Origin: Leptotrichia trevisanii DSM 22070 | GTDB lineage: Bacteria; Fusobacteriota; Fusobacteriia; Fusobacteriales; Leptotrichiaceae | DNA length: 64,000 nucleotides | NCBI RefSeq assembly: GCF_000482505.1 | Contig: NZ_KI519443.1 | Coordinates: 62,001 to 126,000, forward strand | Direction: 5' to 3' | Shown: in pieces, positions 11,801 through 21,900 of the stretch | Position numbering within the stretch: position 1 is the first letter of the stretch | Layout of the letters: each line of letters begins with the position of its first letter | Program-made: the position numbers and the translations under genes | Notes under the pieces: model-generated | Seen by the model: the letters and a program-made list of their open reading frames with translations, nothing else | Told to the model about the DNA's origin: nothing | The model's database searches: none

Positions 11801-13144
11801 TGTTGGTTCTGACTCATCTGTTAATGTTCCACCAACTTCAGAGTTTATTACTTCTCTTTTTCCTGTTCCTGCATCATCATTTTGTATCTCATACCCTACA
11901 ACGAGTGGTCCAATCATACGAACAGTTGCTTTATTTAATATTGTCCCACCATTCTGTGCATTGTCAAGAGTAGCTATTCTTGAACCACCAACTAAAAAGG
12001 GTTGATTATTCCATGGTCTATTAACAGGATCAGGATCTTGGATATTTCCCCTAATAGAATCTATCCTCACATCTCCTTCTACTGTTGCCGTGCCTCCTCC
12101 AGAACCTCCACGGTAAGTATAGTCAAAATATGCTTTTAGTAATGCTGAATCAAATTTCGCCCCTGGAACATGTCCACTTGGAGTTGCCCAAGCATAAATA
12201 ACCGTCGAATTTCCTAAATCAGCTCCATTTATTCTTGGACTATCAGAAGTTCCGTATGACTTCCCATCCCCTGTATGTCGTCCACCATCCACATCTCCTA
12301 AAAAGTTTTGTGTCATATAATTCCGATACGAACCCAATTTAATATTAAACGTCGGTGGTGTTGGCAAATCAACTGTTATCGGATTCGGTGCTACAGGATT
12401 GAATTTGTCTATTTCTATTGTTGGCGGATTCGGAGCACTTGGGGCTGCTGGTGTGCTCAAAGGAGTAACTGTGTTCACCTGTATTCTTGGAGGTGTTACT
12501 GTTACTGGCGATTTTACTATTTCCTTTGGTTTTACTGAGGCTCCAAGTTCGATACGTACCACTGGTTCATAACGTATTTCTGAATTTTCCAGTCCATATC
12601 TAGATCTTACCTGGTTTGAAGAAGTTGTTGCCGGGTGTCTGTATTTACCAAGTGCATTTGCTGCTGAGGTGTATGAGTCATAATGGACACTGTCGCTGGA
12701 AATTGATCTTAAGAATATGTCGTCACTTCGCTCAAAGATTCCTTCATAAGGATATTTTTGTTTTTTATCCCCACGTCCTCTAAAAGTTCCACGCCAATCA
12801 TTATAAAAATAATTCATTCCGTATTGCCAGCTGCTCCAAGGTGATTTTGTCACATGATCTCCTTGTTCCATCAATTGAATTAATTCTAAATTTGTATTTT
12901 TAAGTAATTTATTGTTTTCTGCCTTTGTTTTTTTCAGTTCCTGCTGTATTCCTCTGATAGATGTGGAAATTACCTGTCTTTGACTTTCTATGCTTGTGCT
13001 TTCTACTGCTGAAAATGCGTTAACTGTTGTAAAAAGTGTTCCTGTTATTAAAAATGTAATTAACAAATCATCTGTATAGTGTAAATCCTTACACCTTTTT
13101 GCAAATGTTCTCAAACTCTGCTTTATCCGTCTAAAATTATTCAT
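5885..13144 (-). CDS. Giant autotransporter adhesin (type V secretion), paralog 1
   Basis: A 2419-residue protein. ATG at 13144 follows GGGAGGAAAAA. Order: basic N-region and hydrophobic core at about 27-46, with likely cleavage after NAFSA; a coiled-coil segment (about 52-85) and the SPWSSWQYGMNY motif shared by all three paralogs; a Pro-rich linker (about 205-270); then a passenger of more than 1700 residues built of N-x-G-x-I and IGMY/GIYG beta-helix repeats. The last ~330 residues form the outer-membrane barrel, ending in the aromatic GFRAIY. Such proteins are surface adhesins in Fusobacteriota, working in cell-cell and host binding; the ligand here is unknown. It is transcribed alone, with a terminator behind it. 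Confidence 0.92.
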   Translation of the reverse strand: MNNFRRIKQSLRTFAKRCKDLHYTDDLLITFLITGTLFTTVNAFSAVESTSIESQRQVISTSIRGIQQELKKTKAENNKLLKNTNLELIQLMEQGDHVTKSPWSSWQYGMNYFYNDWRGTFRGRGDKKQKYPYEGIFERSDDIFLRSISSDSVHYDSYTSAANALGKYRHPATTSSNQVRSRYGLENSEIRYEPVVRIELGASVKPKEIVKSPVTVTPPRIQVNTVTPLSTPAAPSAPNPPTIEIDKFNPVAPNPITVDLPTPPTFNIKLGSYRNYMTQNFLGDVDGGRHTGDGKSYGTSDSPRINGADLGNSTVIYAWATPSGHVPGAKFDSALLKAYFDYTYRGGSGGGTATVEGDVRIDSIRGNIQDPDPVNRPWNNQPFLVGGSRIATLDNAQNGGTILNKATVRMIGPLVVGYEIQNDDAGTGKREVINSEVGGTLTDESEPTDAALNGVFGNNSSLDLNLAPNLGGKGTGTYGQTKITVKKGYTGYKVGMILTHEKDDPSPTTNYYRLINNGVISFKGDSSIGIQVYAPPAGAPNTVVQVINGESVGGNKIISLGGIKSYGLKLSSRILEGAGNNKSKFENRGQINISGGNGEEQSLSSGIAVLEDNSMQGTKAIRAYNNLVKNVNGGTIHVLGGQGNSGMVLKVKANDDITNTENAKIRVTGTKNIGMRVDLGAVTTDDPATTFTPKAINKGTITINDDQAGSTGNIGMVANNSDGKSKAVAENVYLAKINFTGKSTKAIGMFSQNGGEILNKGEITGGSTKAKLEGTLGMVVQPADAKKNMVASSGINDDKGKIDLTGNKVTGVYNQGTFVNKGKIATSGEGAITLYAKGKDSVTDIYSGTITAKNKALGLFADGATVKLGGGSKALTLEADGEGTLMFYNYTKTVTGGVTNYSNTDGKFSLQNDVTAELKNGATGFYFRDTTPGSGSGTTTASQLNSMFGGSVSGKKLKMSLDEHSTLFVLDNKSPNKTAVNLSDVDPDAINKHLGNHVEVSGKNYKAYKVSKGTLNVNKDVNLDNHTSVGGSKIDDYYRVEFINSSVTVAKNQTISGTDAGKLDQVIAQANFEGATKSDTIQVTNNGTINYSKKGATAVVVDFGQATNNGLIKMDAANGSTETSVGLFGASNSILKNSSTGEIQLGKNGVGIWGKNNIKSSVSTWSKNINIENAGKITGLAGKENIFGIYADNSKVARADSKVFHSGTIDLSQAKKSIGILMNKGTLTSTGNISVNDASVGITAEDSDITINGGTHTIGEKSAGFSVKGNTKLLGNSGNISITGNGSAAYLLESGTFTSGTNFKDNLTLTSTKKYTYINTKNSTLNYENTKTINNDETVFVNSNNSTINLLAGTVITSKNQKVTGIYSDNSPVSNAGILSLTGDQSSALYGKNGSDLINSGKITIGKNGSGIYGIDSRGINYGEITIGEKSVGMRAENNVVTNRATGKIISTGVKAIGMSQSGGDGDIVNEGKITLTGDQSIGMHSENAKNTHAPVHQVRNEGEITVGDSSSAASPSIGMYSANNLDSHIVNEGKVKAGAKSIGIYGGNVRLGGVPSGVASETSAGDGGIGVYSDRGKVEIEEDAKVSVGKSLGDKQEGVGVYLAGNNRTLESDTDKLTIGDGSLGYVMTGQGNTVRTGKAGTTGKITLNNNSVFTYSLDKTGTITNYNNLKSNGNENYGIYASGSVENRGNIDFRNGIGNVGAYSYTKGATTTPNAIKNYGTIDVSGSDVMTDPNNRKYGIGMAAGYSEESPAGSGNKVTRGLGNVENHGIIRVTKPDSIGMYATGAGSVAWNANRIELSGNKRNIGMFVENGARAINTGTITTVGSNNKRQIGIAVVKGILDNRGTININAEGGYGLLLVGATVINRGEINITATGGAQKVKDVKAADLSKTIGDFGIDKVKIDAPAGARDATITVNGVRQTPKVVHVVNVPNKKPNEISTSGIGMYVDTSGINYTRPINNLGALTYLKEADLIFGVEATKYVNDKTIQLGQDIIAPYNHTIRTSGIEKWAIYSASLTWMASATQLPDYTIRNAYLTKIPYTVFAGDKKTTRDTFNFTDGLEQRYGVEAIGSREKHLFDKLNSIGNNERILLQQAFDEMMGHQYGNTQQRINETASLLDKEFTYLKHDWRNPSKQNNKIKVFGMRNEYNSDTAGIINYTSNAYGVAYVHEDEKIKMGNSSGWYAGAVTNRFRFKDIGHSKENQTILKAGVFKTMSPKKDHNGALQWTIGGDVFAGINDMKRRYLVVNEIFQAKSDYHSYGAGIKTDLGYDIRMGERTHLRPYGALRMEYGKFNNIKEDRGEIRLEVKGNDYFSVKPEVGMEFKYVQPMAVRTNLSLGLTAAYESELGKVGDVNNRGRVRYTTADWFRIRGEKDDRRGNGKFDLNLGIDNTRFGVTVNAGYDTKGKNVRSGIGFRAIY

Positions 13145-13860
13145 TTTTTCCTCCCTGTAAATATAACTTTAGTTAAACGTAAAATTTTATAAACTTAATA
13201 AAATCAATACTCTCAAACACACTACAAACTCTTGAAAATTGAACCGATAAAATCACATAAATTTTAGAATGGGGTAAATTAGCTATAATTTTTATATTTA
13301 AATTAAAACGATTTTGTTAATATTAACTGGAAAAGTAGCATAAAAAGTGATTTAAAGTGATTTTAGTGATTTCATATCTATGAACTCTTCCAGTTAAATT
13401 TATATTTTCAATCAACAATTAATTTTAAAATAAAAAAAATCTAATTTTTTGTAATAAAATGTGTCAATATTTTTAATATTAAACTTCTCCAAAGCTGTGC
13501 CAAATAAATCAAATATTTTAAAATTTGTGTAGGATAAGACTTTAATTCTAATATTTCGTAATAATAAAACACACACAGAGAAAATAACATTTGCTTTTTT
13601 CATGCAAAAAAACCAGTTCAATTTTTAAAAGATTTAATAAAAATTAAAAAATTCTTTACGTTCTTAACCCAATTATAACTCACAAAATTTCAAAATGAAA
13701 TATTAATTTTATAATATTTTTCTATAATTTTATAATATTTATATATATTTTTTTTAAATAAAATTAAATTTATTGGTTCCGAAAGAAAATAAAAAAGAGA
13801 GAACTTATTATTAAATCCTCTACTTCTTATCTCAAAATATACTAAAATCTTCTATTAAAA
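13145..13860. other. Upstream region of autotransporter 1; no convincing gene
   Basis: 716 bp of very AT-rich DNA between the adhesin start and the YoeB toxin stop. A minus-strand frame at 13412-13621 has no ribosome site and no family resemblance, and I do not call it. The one notable structure is the inverted-repeat and iteron cluster at 13323-13397, listed separately. Confidence 0.5.
13323..13397. promoter_or_regulatory. Phased GTGATTT iterons inside a 10-bp inverted repeat
   Basis: TTAACTGGAA at 13323-13332 and its exact complement TTCCAGTTAA at 13388-13397 enclose three direct copies of GTGATTT starting at 13347, 13357 and 13366. The 10- and 9-bp spacing places them on one DNA face. The cluster lies about 180 bp upstream of the adhesin start. 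A binding site for a regulator is the natural reading, but no cognate protein is known. Confidence 0.45.
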
Positions 13861-14118
13861 CTATTTATAATAATTGGCACAAGCAATTATCACAATCTCA
13901 TTTTCAGTCAATTTATAAATAAATCTATGCCTGTCAGTTATCCTTCTGCTCCAATAACCACTTAACCCATGTCTTAAAGGCTCAGATTTATTTAACCCCT
14001 CATTCCCATTTTTCTGAATATCTTTAATAATTTCATTAATCTTCTTAACAATTTTTTTATCTTTTGATTGCCATTCTAAGTATTCTTTCCATGCTTTACT
14101 ATTCCAATTTATATTCAT
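13861..14118 (-). CDS. yoeB: YoeB-family mRNA interferase toxin
   Basis: An 85-residue RelE-superfamily toxin. The order WKEYLEWQSKDKKIVKKIN, then EPLRHGLSGYWSRRI, then RHRFIYK and a C-terminal ANYY matches YoeB closely; in that family the C-terminal His/Tyr and the Arg/Glu residues cut mRNA in the ribosomal A site. I start it at ATG 14118 because the in-frame TTG at 14133 overlaps the AGGTGG ribosome site. It begins one base after the antitoxin stop, so translation is probably coupled. Toxin and antitoxin are full length, so the pair looks intact. It lies between two adhesin genes beside a repeat-rich element, which fits recent mobility, though no transfer machinery is seen. Confidence 0.92.
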   Translation of the reverse strand: MNINWNSKAWKEYLEWQSKDKKIVKKINEIIKDIQKNGNEGLNKSEPLRHGLSGYWSRRITDRHRFIYKLTENEIVIIACANYYK

Positions 14119-14119
14119 A

Positions 14120-14377
14120 TTATTCCACCTCAATTAAATCATGTTTTTCAACTTTCCCTTTTTCAACTTCTTCCTTTCTTTTAAGTAATTCATTATAATA
14201 ATCCTTATTAGACATAATATACAAATTTTCCATCAAATTATTGTATTCGTCTATACTCATCAACACAACATTTTCATCATTTTTTCTAGTTATAATTATT
14301 GTTTCAGAATCTCGTGTTGCCTTGTCACAATATTTTTTTAGATTATTTCTAATATTAGAATAATTTGTAGCTATCAT
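14120..14377 (-). CDS. yefM: YefM/Axe-family antitoxin
   Basis: An 85-residue Phd/YefM antitoxin. It opens MIATNYSNIRNNLKKYCDKA, the classical YefM DNA-binding N-terminus, followed by ETIIITRKNDENVVLMSIDEYN; the acidic/basic C-terminal tail would wrap YoeB. ATG 14377 is chosen because AGGAG lies eight bases upstream, while the GTG at 14386 is part of that site. In the family the antitoxin neutralises the toxin and, with it, represses the operon through palindromes. A matching palindrome is present just upstream. It is the first gene of a two-gene operon. Confidence 0.93.
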   Translation of the reverse strand: MIATNYSNIRNNLKKYCDKATRDSETIIITRKNDENVVLMSIDEYNNLMENLYIMSNKDYYNELLKRKEEVEKGKVEKHDLIEVE

Positions 14378-14400
14378 ATTTCTCACTCCTTTTATTTTCG

Positions 14401-14439
14401 TTGTTCTATTTATTGAACAATATATAAAAAATTTGTCAA
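14401..14439 (-). promoter_or_regulatory. Promoter and palindromic operator of yefM-yoeB
   Basis: On the minus strand TTGACA (14439-14434) is followed by the palindrome TTGTTC-N8-GAACAA at 14401-14420, which covers the expected -10 and start region. It lies 24 bp above the antitoxin ATG. Autorepression by YefM or YefM-YoeB at such a palindrome is known for the family; that this one is used is inference. Confidence 0.55.
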
Positions 14440-14443
14440 CAGA

Positions 14444-14471
14444 TATTTTATACTATTTCCCATTTAAATAG
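14444..14471 (+). repeat. Dispersed repeat, copy 1 (left terminal repeat)
   Basis: 28 bp with the core ATACTATTTCCCATTTAAAT. It is identical, in inverted orientation, to copy 3 at 15862-15889. Confidence 0.8.
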
Positions 14472-15314
14472 TAGAAATAAATTTATGGAATTAAAGTTTT
14501 TTTACAAGATTATGCTATTATACAATCTATGTAACTATTAAAATATCCTTTAATTAAATTTTATCATTAAGTATCCATATAAGGGATTCTTATTCAGAAT
14601 TTGAAAAACTGCTTATTGTTAATATATGTTTTTCATAATCCTATATTTTTTCTTTTTATATAAGCAAGGGAAATCAATCGCCATTTCCCTTCATTTCGCA
14701 ATAATAGTTATTCTAACATATTTAAATAATGACATATTAAAGAGAATGGCGAAAGTGCTACGCACTAACCCTGGCTCGTCTAAGCATTTTTTTGAAATAT
14801 TCCCAAATTTTATTTGAGAAAGTAGTCTAAACTTTATTATTTGGATAAACTTGAAGTACTATGAAAACGAAACTCGTTAACGCTCACTTTCGCAAATAAA
14901 GATTAGAACAACTCTATAAAATATATTTGCTATAAAGATTCTGTCGAAAGAAACACATAAATGTGTTTAGTCGTTTTCATTCCAAAAAAATCACGACATT
15001 CTATATTAAATCATAAAGATTATCATATTTAAGTTTTAGGCTTTTATATTTTAAAAATACTAAATAAGCAAAATTTTGTTAAAGGAAAAATAACTAAATA
15101 CAAATGTATTTCTTTCGCCATAATTTTTATAATATTAAAATTTATTTATGTTAAAATAACTCTTATTTGCGAAAGTGAGCGTAGTTTTACGAAGCGAGTT
15201 TTATTTTTTCTTTATAAGAAAGTTTTGCGTAAAGCGGAGTAGTTCGTAGAACGTTTCGCCATTATCTCTAAGTAGTAGCCAGTTATACATGTTAAAATAA
15301 CTGTTATTGCGAAA

Positions 15315-15338
15315 AAGGGCATGGCGTTTGATGCCCTT
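15315..15338. repeat. Stem-loop inside the repeat element
   Basis: AAGGGCAT at 15315-15322 pairs perfectly with ATGCCCTT at 15331-15338 around an 8-base loop. There is no T-run on either side, so it is not a clear terminator. Confidence 0.5.
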
Positions 15339-15514
15339 ACGTTACAAAAAAATTCAATAAGAAATAGAAAAAACTATTATTAGTCATAATATTTATAAAA
15401 AAATTATAAAAGTCCTTAAGATGGATACTTAAAAATTAAATTTGATTTTTTTTATAAGGCTATCAAATTAATTGTTATAGAATTTTATTTCTATTTTTTA
15501 AATAGGGGGTAGTA

Positions 15515-15537
15515 TTATACTATTTTCCATTTAAATA
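15515..15537 (+). repeat. Dispersed repeat, copy 2 (internal)
   Basis: It has the core ATACTATTTTCCATTTAAAT, one base different from copy 1. With the inverted copy 3 at 15862-15889 it could bound a 375-bp MITE-like unit nested in the larger one. The bases just inside copies 2 and 3 also resemble each other. Confidence 0.7.
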
Positions 15538-15861
15538 ACGAATTTTTACAAACTTTTCTAATAAAGGGTATAAACCTAATATTTTCAAATAATTAAAATA
15601 TAATTTTCATTTTTTAAACATAGTTTAACCGTCGGAGCATTTTTCTGTATTGGCAATACTGTTTGAGCATAGCGAGTTTTTTGTCAGTGCAGAAAAATGT
15701 CGTAGACTAGCCATAGATTATTGCGTAGCAATCTTGCCACAATTTTAATTATCAGGATAAATCTTTACTGCAAGATAAGGATTTGCGGCAATGAGCAATC
15801 CTGCGAAAATAAATAAAGAAAAAACATAATAAAAATAGTAAAAACTGTTATTAAACATTCG

Positions 15862-15889
15862 CTATTTAAATGGGAAATAGTATAAAATA
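15862..15889 (-). repeat. Dispersed repeat, copy 3 (right terminal repeat)
   Basis: Exact reverse complement of copy 1 over 28 bp. It ends two bases before the terminator of autotransporter 2. Confidence 0.8.
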
Positions 15890-15890
15890 G

Positions 15891-15924
15891 AAAAAAGAAC
15901 AGTAAAACCTAAGTTCCACTGTCC
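15891..15924 (-). terminator. Intrinsic terminator of autotransporter 2
   Basis: GGACAGT and ACTGTTC (minus strand; 15924-15918 and 15903-15897) form a 7-bp stem with one G-U pair, followed by six T. The loop sequence is shared with the corresponding site behind autotransporter 3, showing common descent of the 3' flanks. Confidence 0.8.
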
Positions 15925-15965
15925 TCAATTTTTTAATTAAAATAATTTTACTTTAATATTTGGAA

Positions 15966-18900
15966 TTAGTAAATAGCTCTAAATCCTATTCCACCTCTTA
16001 CATTATTACCTTTAGTGTCATATCCTCCATTTACTGTTACTCCAAATCTTGTGTTGTCGATTCCAATATTCAAGTCAAATTTACCGTTTCCACTTCTATT
16101 TTCTTTTTCATTTGCAAGATCATACCATCCAGCTGTAGTGTATCTTACTCTTGCCTGATTTTTTTCCTGAAGTTTTCCGATTTCATTTTCATATGCCGCT
16201 TTTAACCCTACTGTTAAATTCGTTCTTACTGCAAGTGGCTGAACATATTTAAATTCCATACCGACTTCCGGTTTTACTGAGAAATAGTCATTTCCATTTA
16301 CTTCTAATCTCATTTCTCCTCTGTCTTCCTTGATGTCGTTAAATCTTCCATATTCCATTTTTAATGCTCCATATGGACGTAAATGTGTTCTTTCACTCAA
16401 TCTTATATCGTATCCCAAGTCAGTTTTAAAAGCCGCACCATAAGAATGGTAATCAGATTTTGCCTGGAATATTTCATCTAAAACTAAATATTTACGTGTC
16501 ATACTGTTAATCCCTGCAAATACATCTCCACCGATTGTCCATTGTAATGCTCCATTGTGATCCGCTTTTGGCGACATTGTTTTAAATATTCCAGCTTTAA
16601 TCATAGATTGGTTTTCTTTTGAGTGTCCAATATCCTTGAATTTAAATTTGTTTGTTACAACTCCTGCATACCATCCGCTTGAGTTACCCATCTTAATTTT
16701 TTCATCTTCATGAACATAAGCCACACCGTAGGCATTATTTGTGTAATTAATAATTCCAGCTGTATCAGTGTTGTATTCATCCTTCATACCAAACACTTTA
16801 ATTTTATTGTTTTGTTTAGACGGATTTCTCCATTCATTTTTTAAGTATGAAAATTCTGTATCCAGTGCATTACCTGTACTTGTAATTCTTTGCTGTGTAT
16901 TTGAATATTGGTACCCTTTCATTTCGTCTACAGCCTGAACAAAAATTCTGGATTCACCTTTTCCAATTTCATTTAATTTATTGAACAATGTTTTTTCACG
17001 TGAATTTAGTCCTTCCACTCCATATCTCTGTTCCAATCCGTCAAGGAAATTATAGTTATTTCTATCCCCTGATTTTGCATAGGCGGTATACGGAATTTTC
17101 GACATATAGACTTTCGCCAGTGTTCCATCTGTCTTATATGTTGCAGTTGCAATCCAGTTCAATGCTCCCGAAATATACGACATAGTCAATCCATTTTGTG
17201 CTAATGGAGCTAAAACGTCATTGAAAGGTTTTAAGATGTTATCCCCGACTTCGATATCCTTGTTTTGAGTATATTTTGATATTTCTGAACCAAAAATCAA
17301 ATTAACATTGCTTAAATTCAAATGTTGCAGTCCTTCAATAGGTTTAGTGTAATTAACTCCTGATGTGTCAACATACATTCCTAAAGAAGAGGCTCTTGAC
17401 AAGTTTACATTTGTAATACCATTATTTAATTTACTCAGATCAATTAATGAAGTAGAGTTTACTGTAACATATTGAGGCTGTGGTACTGGTTTTACAGTAT
17501 CAACAGAATCAATTGAGGCTGGAACTCCATTTCTTTCGATTTTTGCAATTTTAGCACCTGCTGGAGCAATTATGTTTATTCCTGCGATTTTTTTATCTGT
17601 TGGCACCTGTTCATCATTTTTCTTGTCTGTCGCACCATTAGAAGCTGTAATGCTTCCAGTAGTTAATACTCCACCTTGAGCAGGATTTGAACTTGTCTCT
17701 TGGGAATAAGTCCCGTTACCAGCAGTATAGACACCTATATTTCCAGTTCCAGCAACAATTATTCTACCATAGTTTTTAATTACCGAGTTATTTAATGCTG
17801 CAACTCCTATTATTCCAGTTTTTGATGGATTAGCAGAAGTTTGGATTGTACCATAATTTATTCCTACTGCATTTTGATCCAGATACATTCCTGTCGTACC
17901 TTTTCCATCCAGATTAATTGTACCGTAGTTTATCGCTTTTGAACCGCTTCCTACAGCATACATTCCGATTCCATATTCATTATTTACATTTATTGTTCCG
18001 TGATTTTCAATGTTTCCTGTCTGTTCAAGTCTTCTTGTGTCTTCATTGTAATATCCTGCAGCCATACCAATACTGTAAAATTTATTTTCCCTGTCAGATG
18101 TTCCTACATCTATTGTTGCATAGTTTTTGGCATTCCCATTTTCTATACTGTAAATTCCGACATTTCCTGCACCTGAAGTTAAGTTCATATTTGCCGAAGC
18201 CTCATTTACAACGTTTCCTGCCGCATACAATCCGTAGTTGTTACTTCCAGTTGTAGTTATTGCAGTTTTATTTGTAATTGTTCCCAAAGTATCTGCCGAG
18301 TAAACATATACAGCCTGATTTCCCAATGTTACATTTGAAGTATTACTTGTAAATGTTGTAGGTGCAAGTCCTGTAGTTCCCCCATTTGCCTGTATTCTTT
18401 CAGAGGTTCCTCCACTTCTAAGCACAAACCCGTACGAACCATCACCAATTGCAACTTTACTTGCATTATTTGCTACATTCATAGCACCATTTCCAGATGT
18501 AAATACTCCGACAGCTTCGTTAGGATTTATATTTAATTCACCATTTACAGTCACAGAATTCCCGTTTGAGAATATTCCAACTCCATTATCTCCTACATTT
18601 ATTTTGGAATTTGCTCCTGTAGTTACATTTTTACCGTAAACTCCGTAAGAATTTTTACCAATATTAAGAGTTCCGTCATTTGTAAGCGAAGTTCCTGTGT
18701 CATTTGTAAACATACCGATGTTTACAGGATCAGTAGTGGCAGAAGCACCTACATTTATAGTTCCTGTATTTGATAAAGCCGAATTTGCATTACCAAATAT
18801 TCCTACCGCCTTTTGTCCAGTAATATTTATGATATTATTGTTTTTTAGTGTTGCTCCTGCTCCAGACATTCCGACAGCACCATTTCCTGACATTGTTATT

Positions 18901-21900
18901 GTTCCTGTATTTGTAGCCGTTATATCTGATAATGTGGCACCAGAATTATTTTTCATATAAATTCCTGTCGCAGCTTCTCCATCCAGATTAAGTTTTCCGC
19001 TGTTTAAAACAACTGATTTTCCCTGTCCAGCTGCACCTGTTCCAAATTCAGCTCCAACGACTGCTCCAGAGGTATTTTCCCTGAATCCCATTCCTAAAAT
19101 TCCGATAGAATTATTTCCTCCTACATTTACAGTTCCGGCATTATTCACTTCCGAACCATTTACAGAGTAAATTCCTACTGCATTATTATTGACAGTATTA
19201 GCCTCTTTTTCCACATTTACAATTGCAGAAGCAGCTGTATTCACTTTTCCATAATTTATATAAAGTCCTACTCCACCTGAGCCAGAATCAGATCTGTCAG
19301 CAGTTACCGTAGTATTTGCCTCAAGATTTATCTGAGCTTCATTATTGGAAGTCGCATTTTTACTTGAACTCATATCCAGCCCTACAACAGACGAAAGTCC
19401 TATTTTTGTCATATCTGCACCACTTAGAACAGCTTTTACATTATTTCCAGCCTTTAAGTTCGTTACAGCTCTTTGTACCAGCAAGTTTTTTGTAAACACA
19501 TATGAATCATTATTTTGCTGAGTATCATCAGCCGCAATGCTTTTATCAATATTATACACATTATAAGCTGTCAATCCATCTATTGCAGCCAATTTATAAC
19601 CAGTAAATCCGTGAGAAGAGTTTATTGAAAGAGCTCCTGCCCCAGACATCACCCCTACATTAGCCTGCAACCCAGTAGTATTCAAAGTTCCACCATCTTT
19701 TACATTGACAACTGTAACATCGTTAGAGTAAATATGTATAGTTGAACCTGTCAAATTTACAGTTGAAGTATTTTTTTCAAATCCTGTAGCCTTTCCATAT
19801 AAATTTATAGTAGCGTTATTGGATAAGTCTATATTTCCGCCATTATTCGCATAAATCGCATAACCATCACCATTATATGTCAAAGTTGAACCTTGTAAAT
19901 TTAAACTTGTACCGGTACCTTCGGCAGTTACTCCCGCTGCACCGTTCTGAACATTAATCTTAGCACCAGAAAGATTTACATTTGCACCATTTTCGGCATA
20001 AACACCCAATCCTTTTTTAACAGTATCATTTACAGTTATGTTTAAATTGTTACCAGAAGTCGAAGTAACAGTCCCTCCTGATGAAAATATTCCAACAGAA
20101 CCGTTATTTGCAGTAATTGAATTTGTTCCGCTAATATTAACAGTTCCTGTGTTATTATAAACTGCAGAAGAAGATTCCCCTGTAATCTCTATATTACTAT
20201 TGTTTCCAATAGTTGCAGTTCCTGTACCATTATTATATATTCCAGCCTTATTCTTACCTGTCCCCAAAACCTTCAACGTTCCTGTATTAGCAACATCTGC
20301 ATTATTTAGTGCCGCCAATCCCACAAGATCATCCGAGTTGCTTGTAAGCGTAATAGTCCCAGTATTAGAAACTTTAGATTTAGTTGTCCCATCACTTCCT
20401 GATGATACCATTCCCGTAAATTTATCAAGGCTGCTTGATAAAGTCCCCTGATTTGTTACATATCCACCATTACTAGATTGTACAAAGCTGTTTCCAGTAG
20501 AGCCTTTAGTGGAATTTATAGTTTTATTAAGAAGAATTCCGTATTTATCACTACGTACAAGTGTACTTCCTTTTGCACCATCTCCGAAGTTCAAATCTCT
20601 TACAGTTGTGTCGTTTAAAACTATATCGTTTGTATTATTGCTCGAATAATTTTTATTTCTTAAAAATCCTACTGTCTTATTACCTTTAACTTCTATATCC
20701 AAATTTGTTATATTATGAATTGGATTTGTGTCAGCATATGCTGTATTTGTTTTAGGATTAGTTATACCTAATGATTGAGAAATAGAAACTCCTACGTTTT
20801 CTTCTCCACCAACTGTTATTTTACCATTTCCTCCATCAACACTCATACCCCAGTCATAGTAATCTGTATTTTTTATAACAGCTCCATTATTATAACTTCC
20901 TTGAGTCATAATATTTCCCCCACCATCTTTAATTTGTGGAGTTGACATTCTAAATCCATAGTTATTTTTTCCATTTACATTTATTGTCCCTAACGAAACA
21001 TCTGTCTGCAAATATCCAAAAGAATATGAACCAAAATCTATTCCGATACTATTATTACTATTAACATTTATTTTACCACTATTTATAGTTTTATGACGTT
21101 TTTTATTCTTATCATTGGAATGTTCAACATCAATCATAATTCCTACAAGGTTATTTCCACTCTTTAATGTTATTTCCCCTTTATTTTCCAATGTAGTATT
21201 AGAATTTGATTTATTCCATTCAGCTTGATCTGCTGCATCAGATGATAATGGATCTTTTGCCCATAACTGATGTTCTAATCCGACTAATACATTTGTATTA
21301 TTAGTAGAAGCTATTCCATTTAATTCCAAATTTCCATTAAATACTGCTTTTCTTTCTACATCTTGTCCAGTTCCGTCACTCCATCCCCATTGATTTTGAT
21401 TAGGATTATAAGGTTTTCCACCTACTCCTGATGGATTGTAACTAAAGAATATTTTTGTTTCTTCACCCGTTCCATTATCTGTAACTTTATAATTTCCTTT
21501 TATTGTAGTATCATGATCTCTTGAATCACTTATAAAAGCATTTACAGTATCCCATTTTGGAGTGTAACTTTTTGATGAACCACTCCCTGAATACTCAGTA
21601 TCAAATATCCATCCTTCTTGAACATTTCCAGGTTTTAATGTATGAGTCAAAGTTGCTCCTGGAGAAGTATAATAAATTATAAATGGATCGTGTGGTATTG
21701 TTTTAGTAACTGTTGCTCCTCCCGCAACATCTGTTGTTCCTATTTCAACATCATCATTTATCGAGTAATTTCTCTGATCAGAAGCATCATTTGTAGGTAA
21801 TGTAGTCTTTCCTTCAACATTCGCCCCACTCCAAGTAGTCGTACTTCCCATAGTAATATCCAATGTTCCGCCAGTTGTATTGTATTCATCATAATTTTGC

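Larger units (their letters stand above)
14444..15889. mobile_element. Gene-free element with perfect 28-bp terminal inverted repeats
   Basis: The 28 bases at 14444-14471 are the exact reverse complement of 15862-15889. Between them are 1.39 kb with no ORF that looks real. The interior is full of palindromes and repeats: a 10-bp inverted repeat at 14861-14870 and 14971-14980; AAACACAT-AA-ATGTGTTT at 14951-14968; a hairpin at 15315-15338; a related repeat at about 14697 (reverse), 15148 and 15288; and a third copy of the terminal sequence at 15515. This fits a decayed insertion sequence or nested MITEs. No transposase remnant could be recognised by eye, and no target duplication is evident. 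Confidence 0.55.

Noticed and set aside
5892-12538. Plus-strand ORFs opposite the autotransporter genes
   Set aside because: Long antisense frames arise from the repetitive low-complexity coding sequence. They have no ribosome sites and no family resemblance.
13412-13621. 69-codon minus-strand ORF
   Set aside because: No ribosome site and Phe/Ile/Lys-biased translation expected from AT-rich non-coding DNA.
14626-14817. 63-codon ORF in the repeat element
   Set aside because: It runs through hairpin repeats, lacks a ribosome site, and does not look like a transposase fragment.
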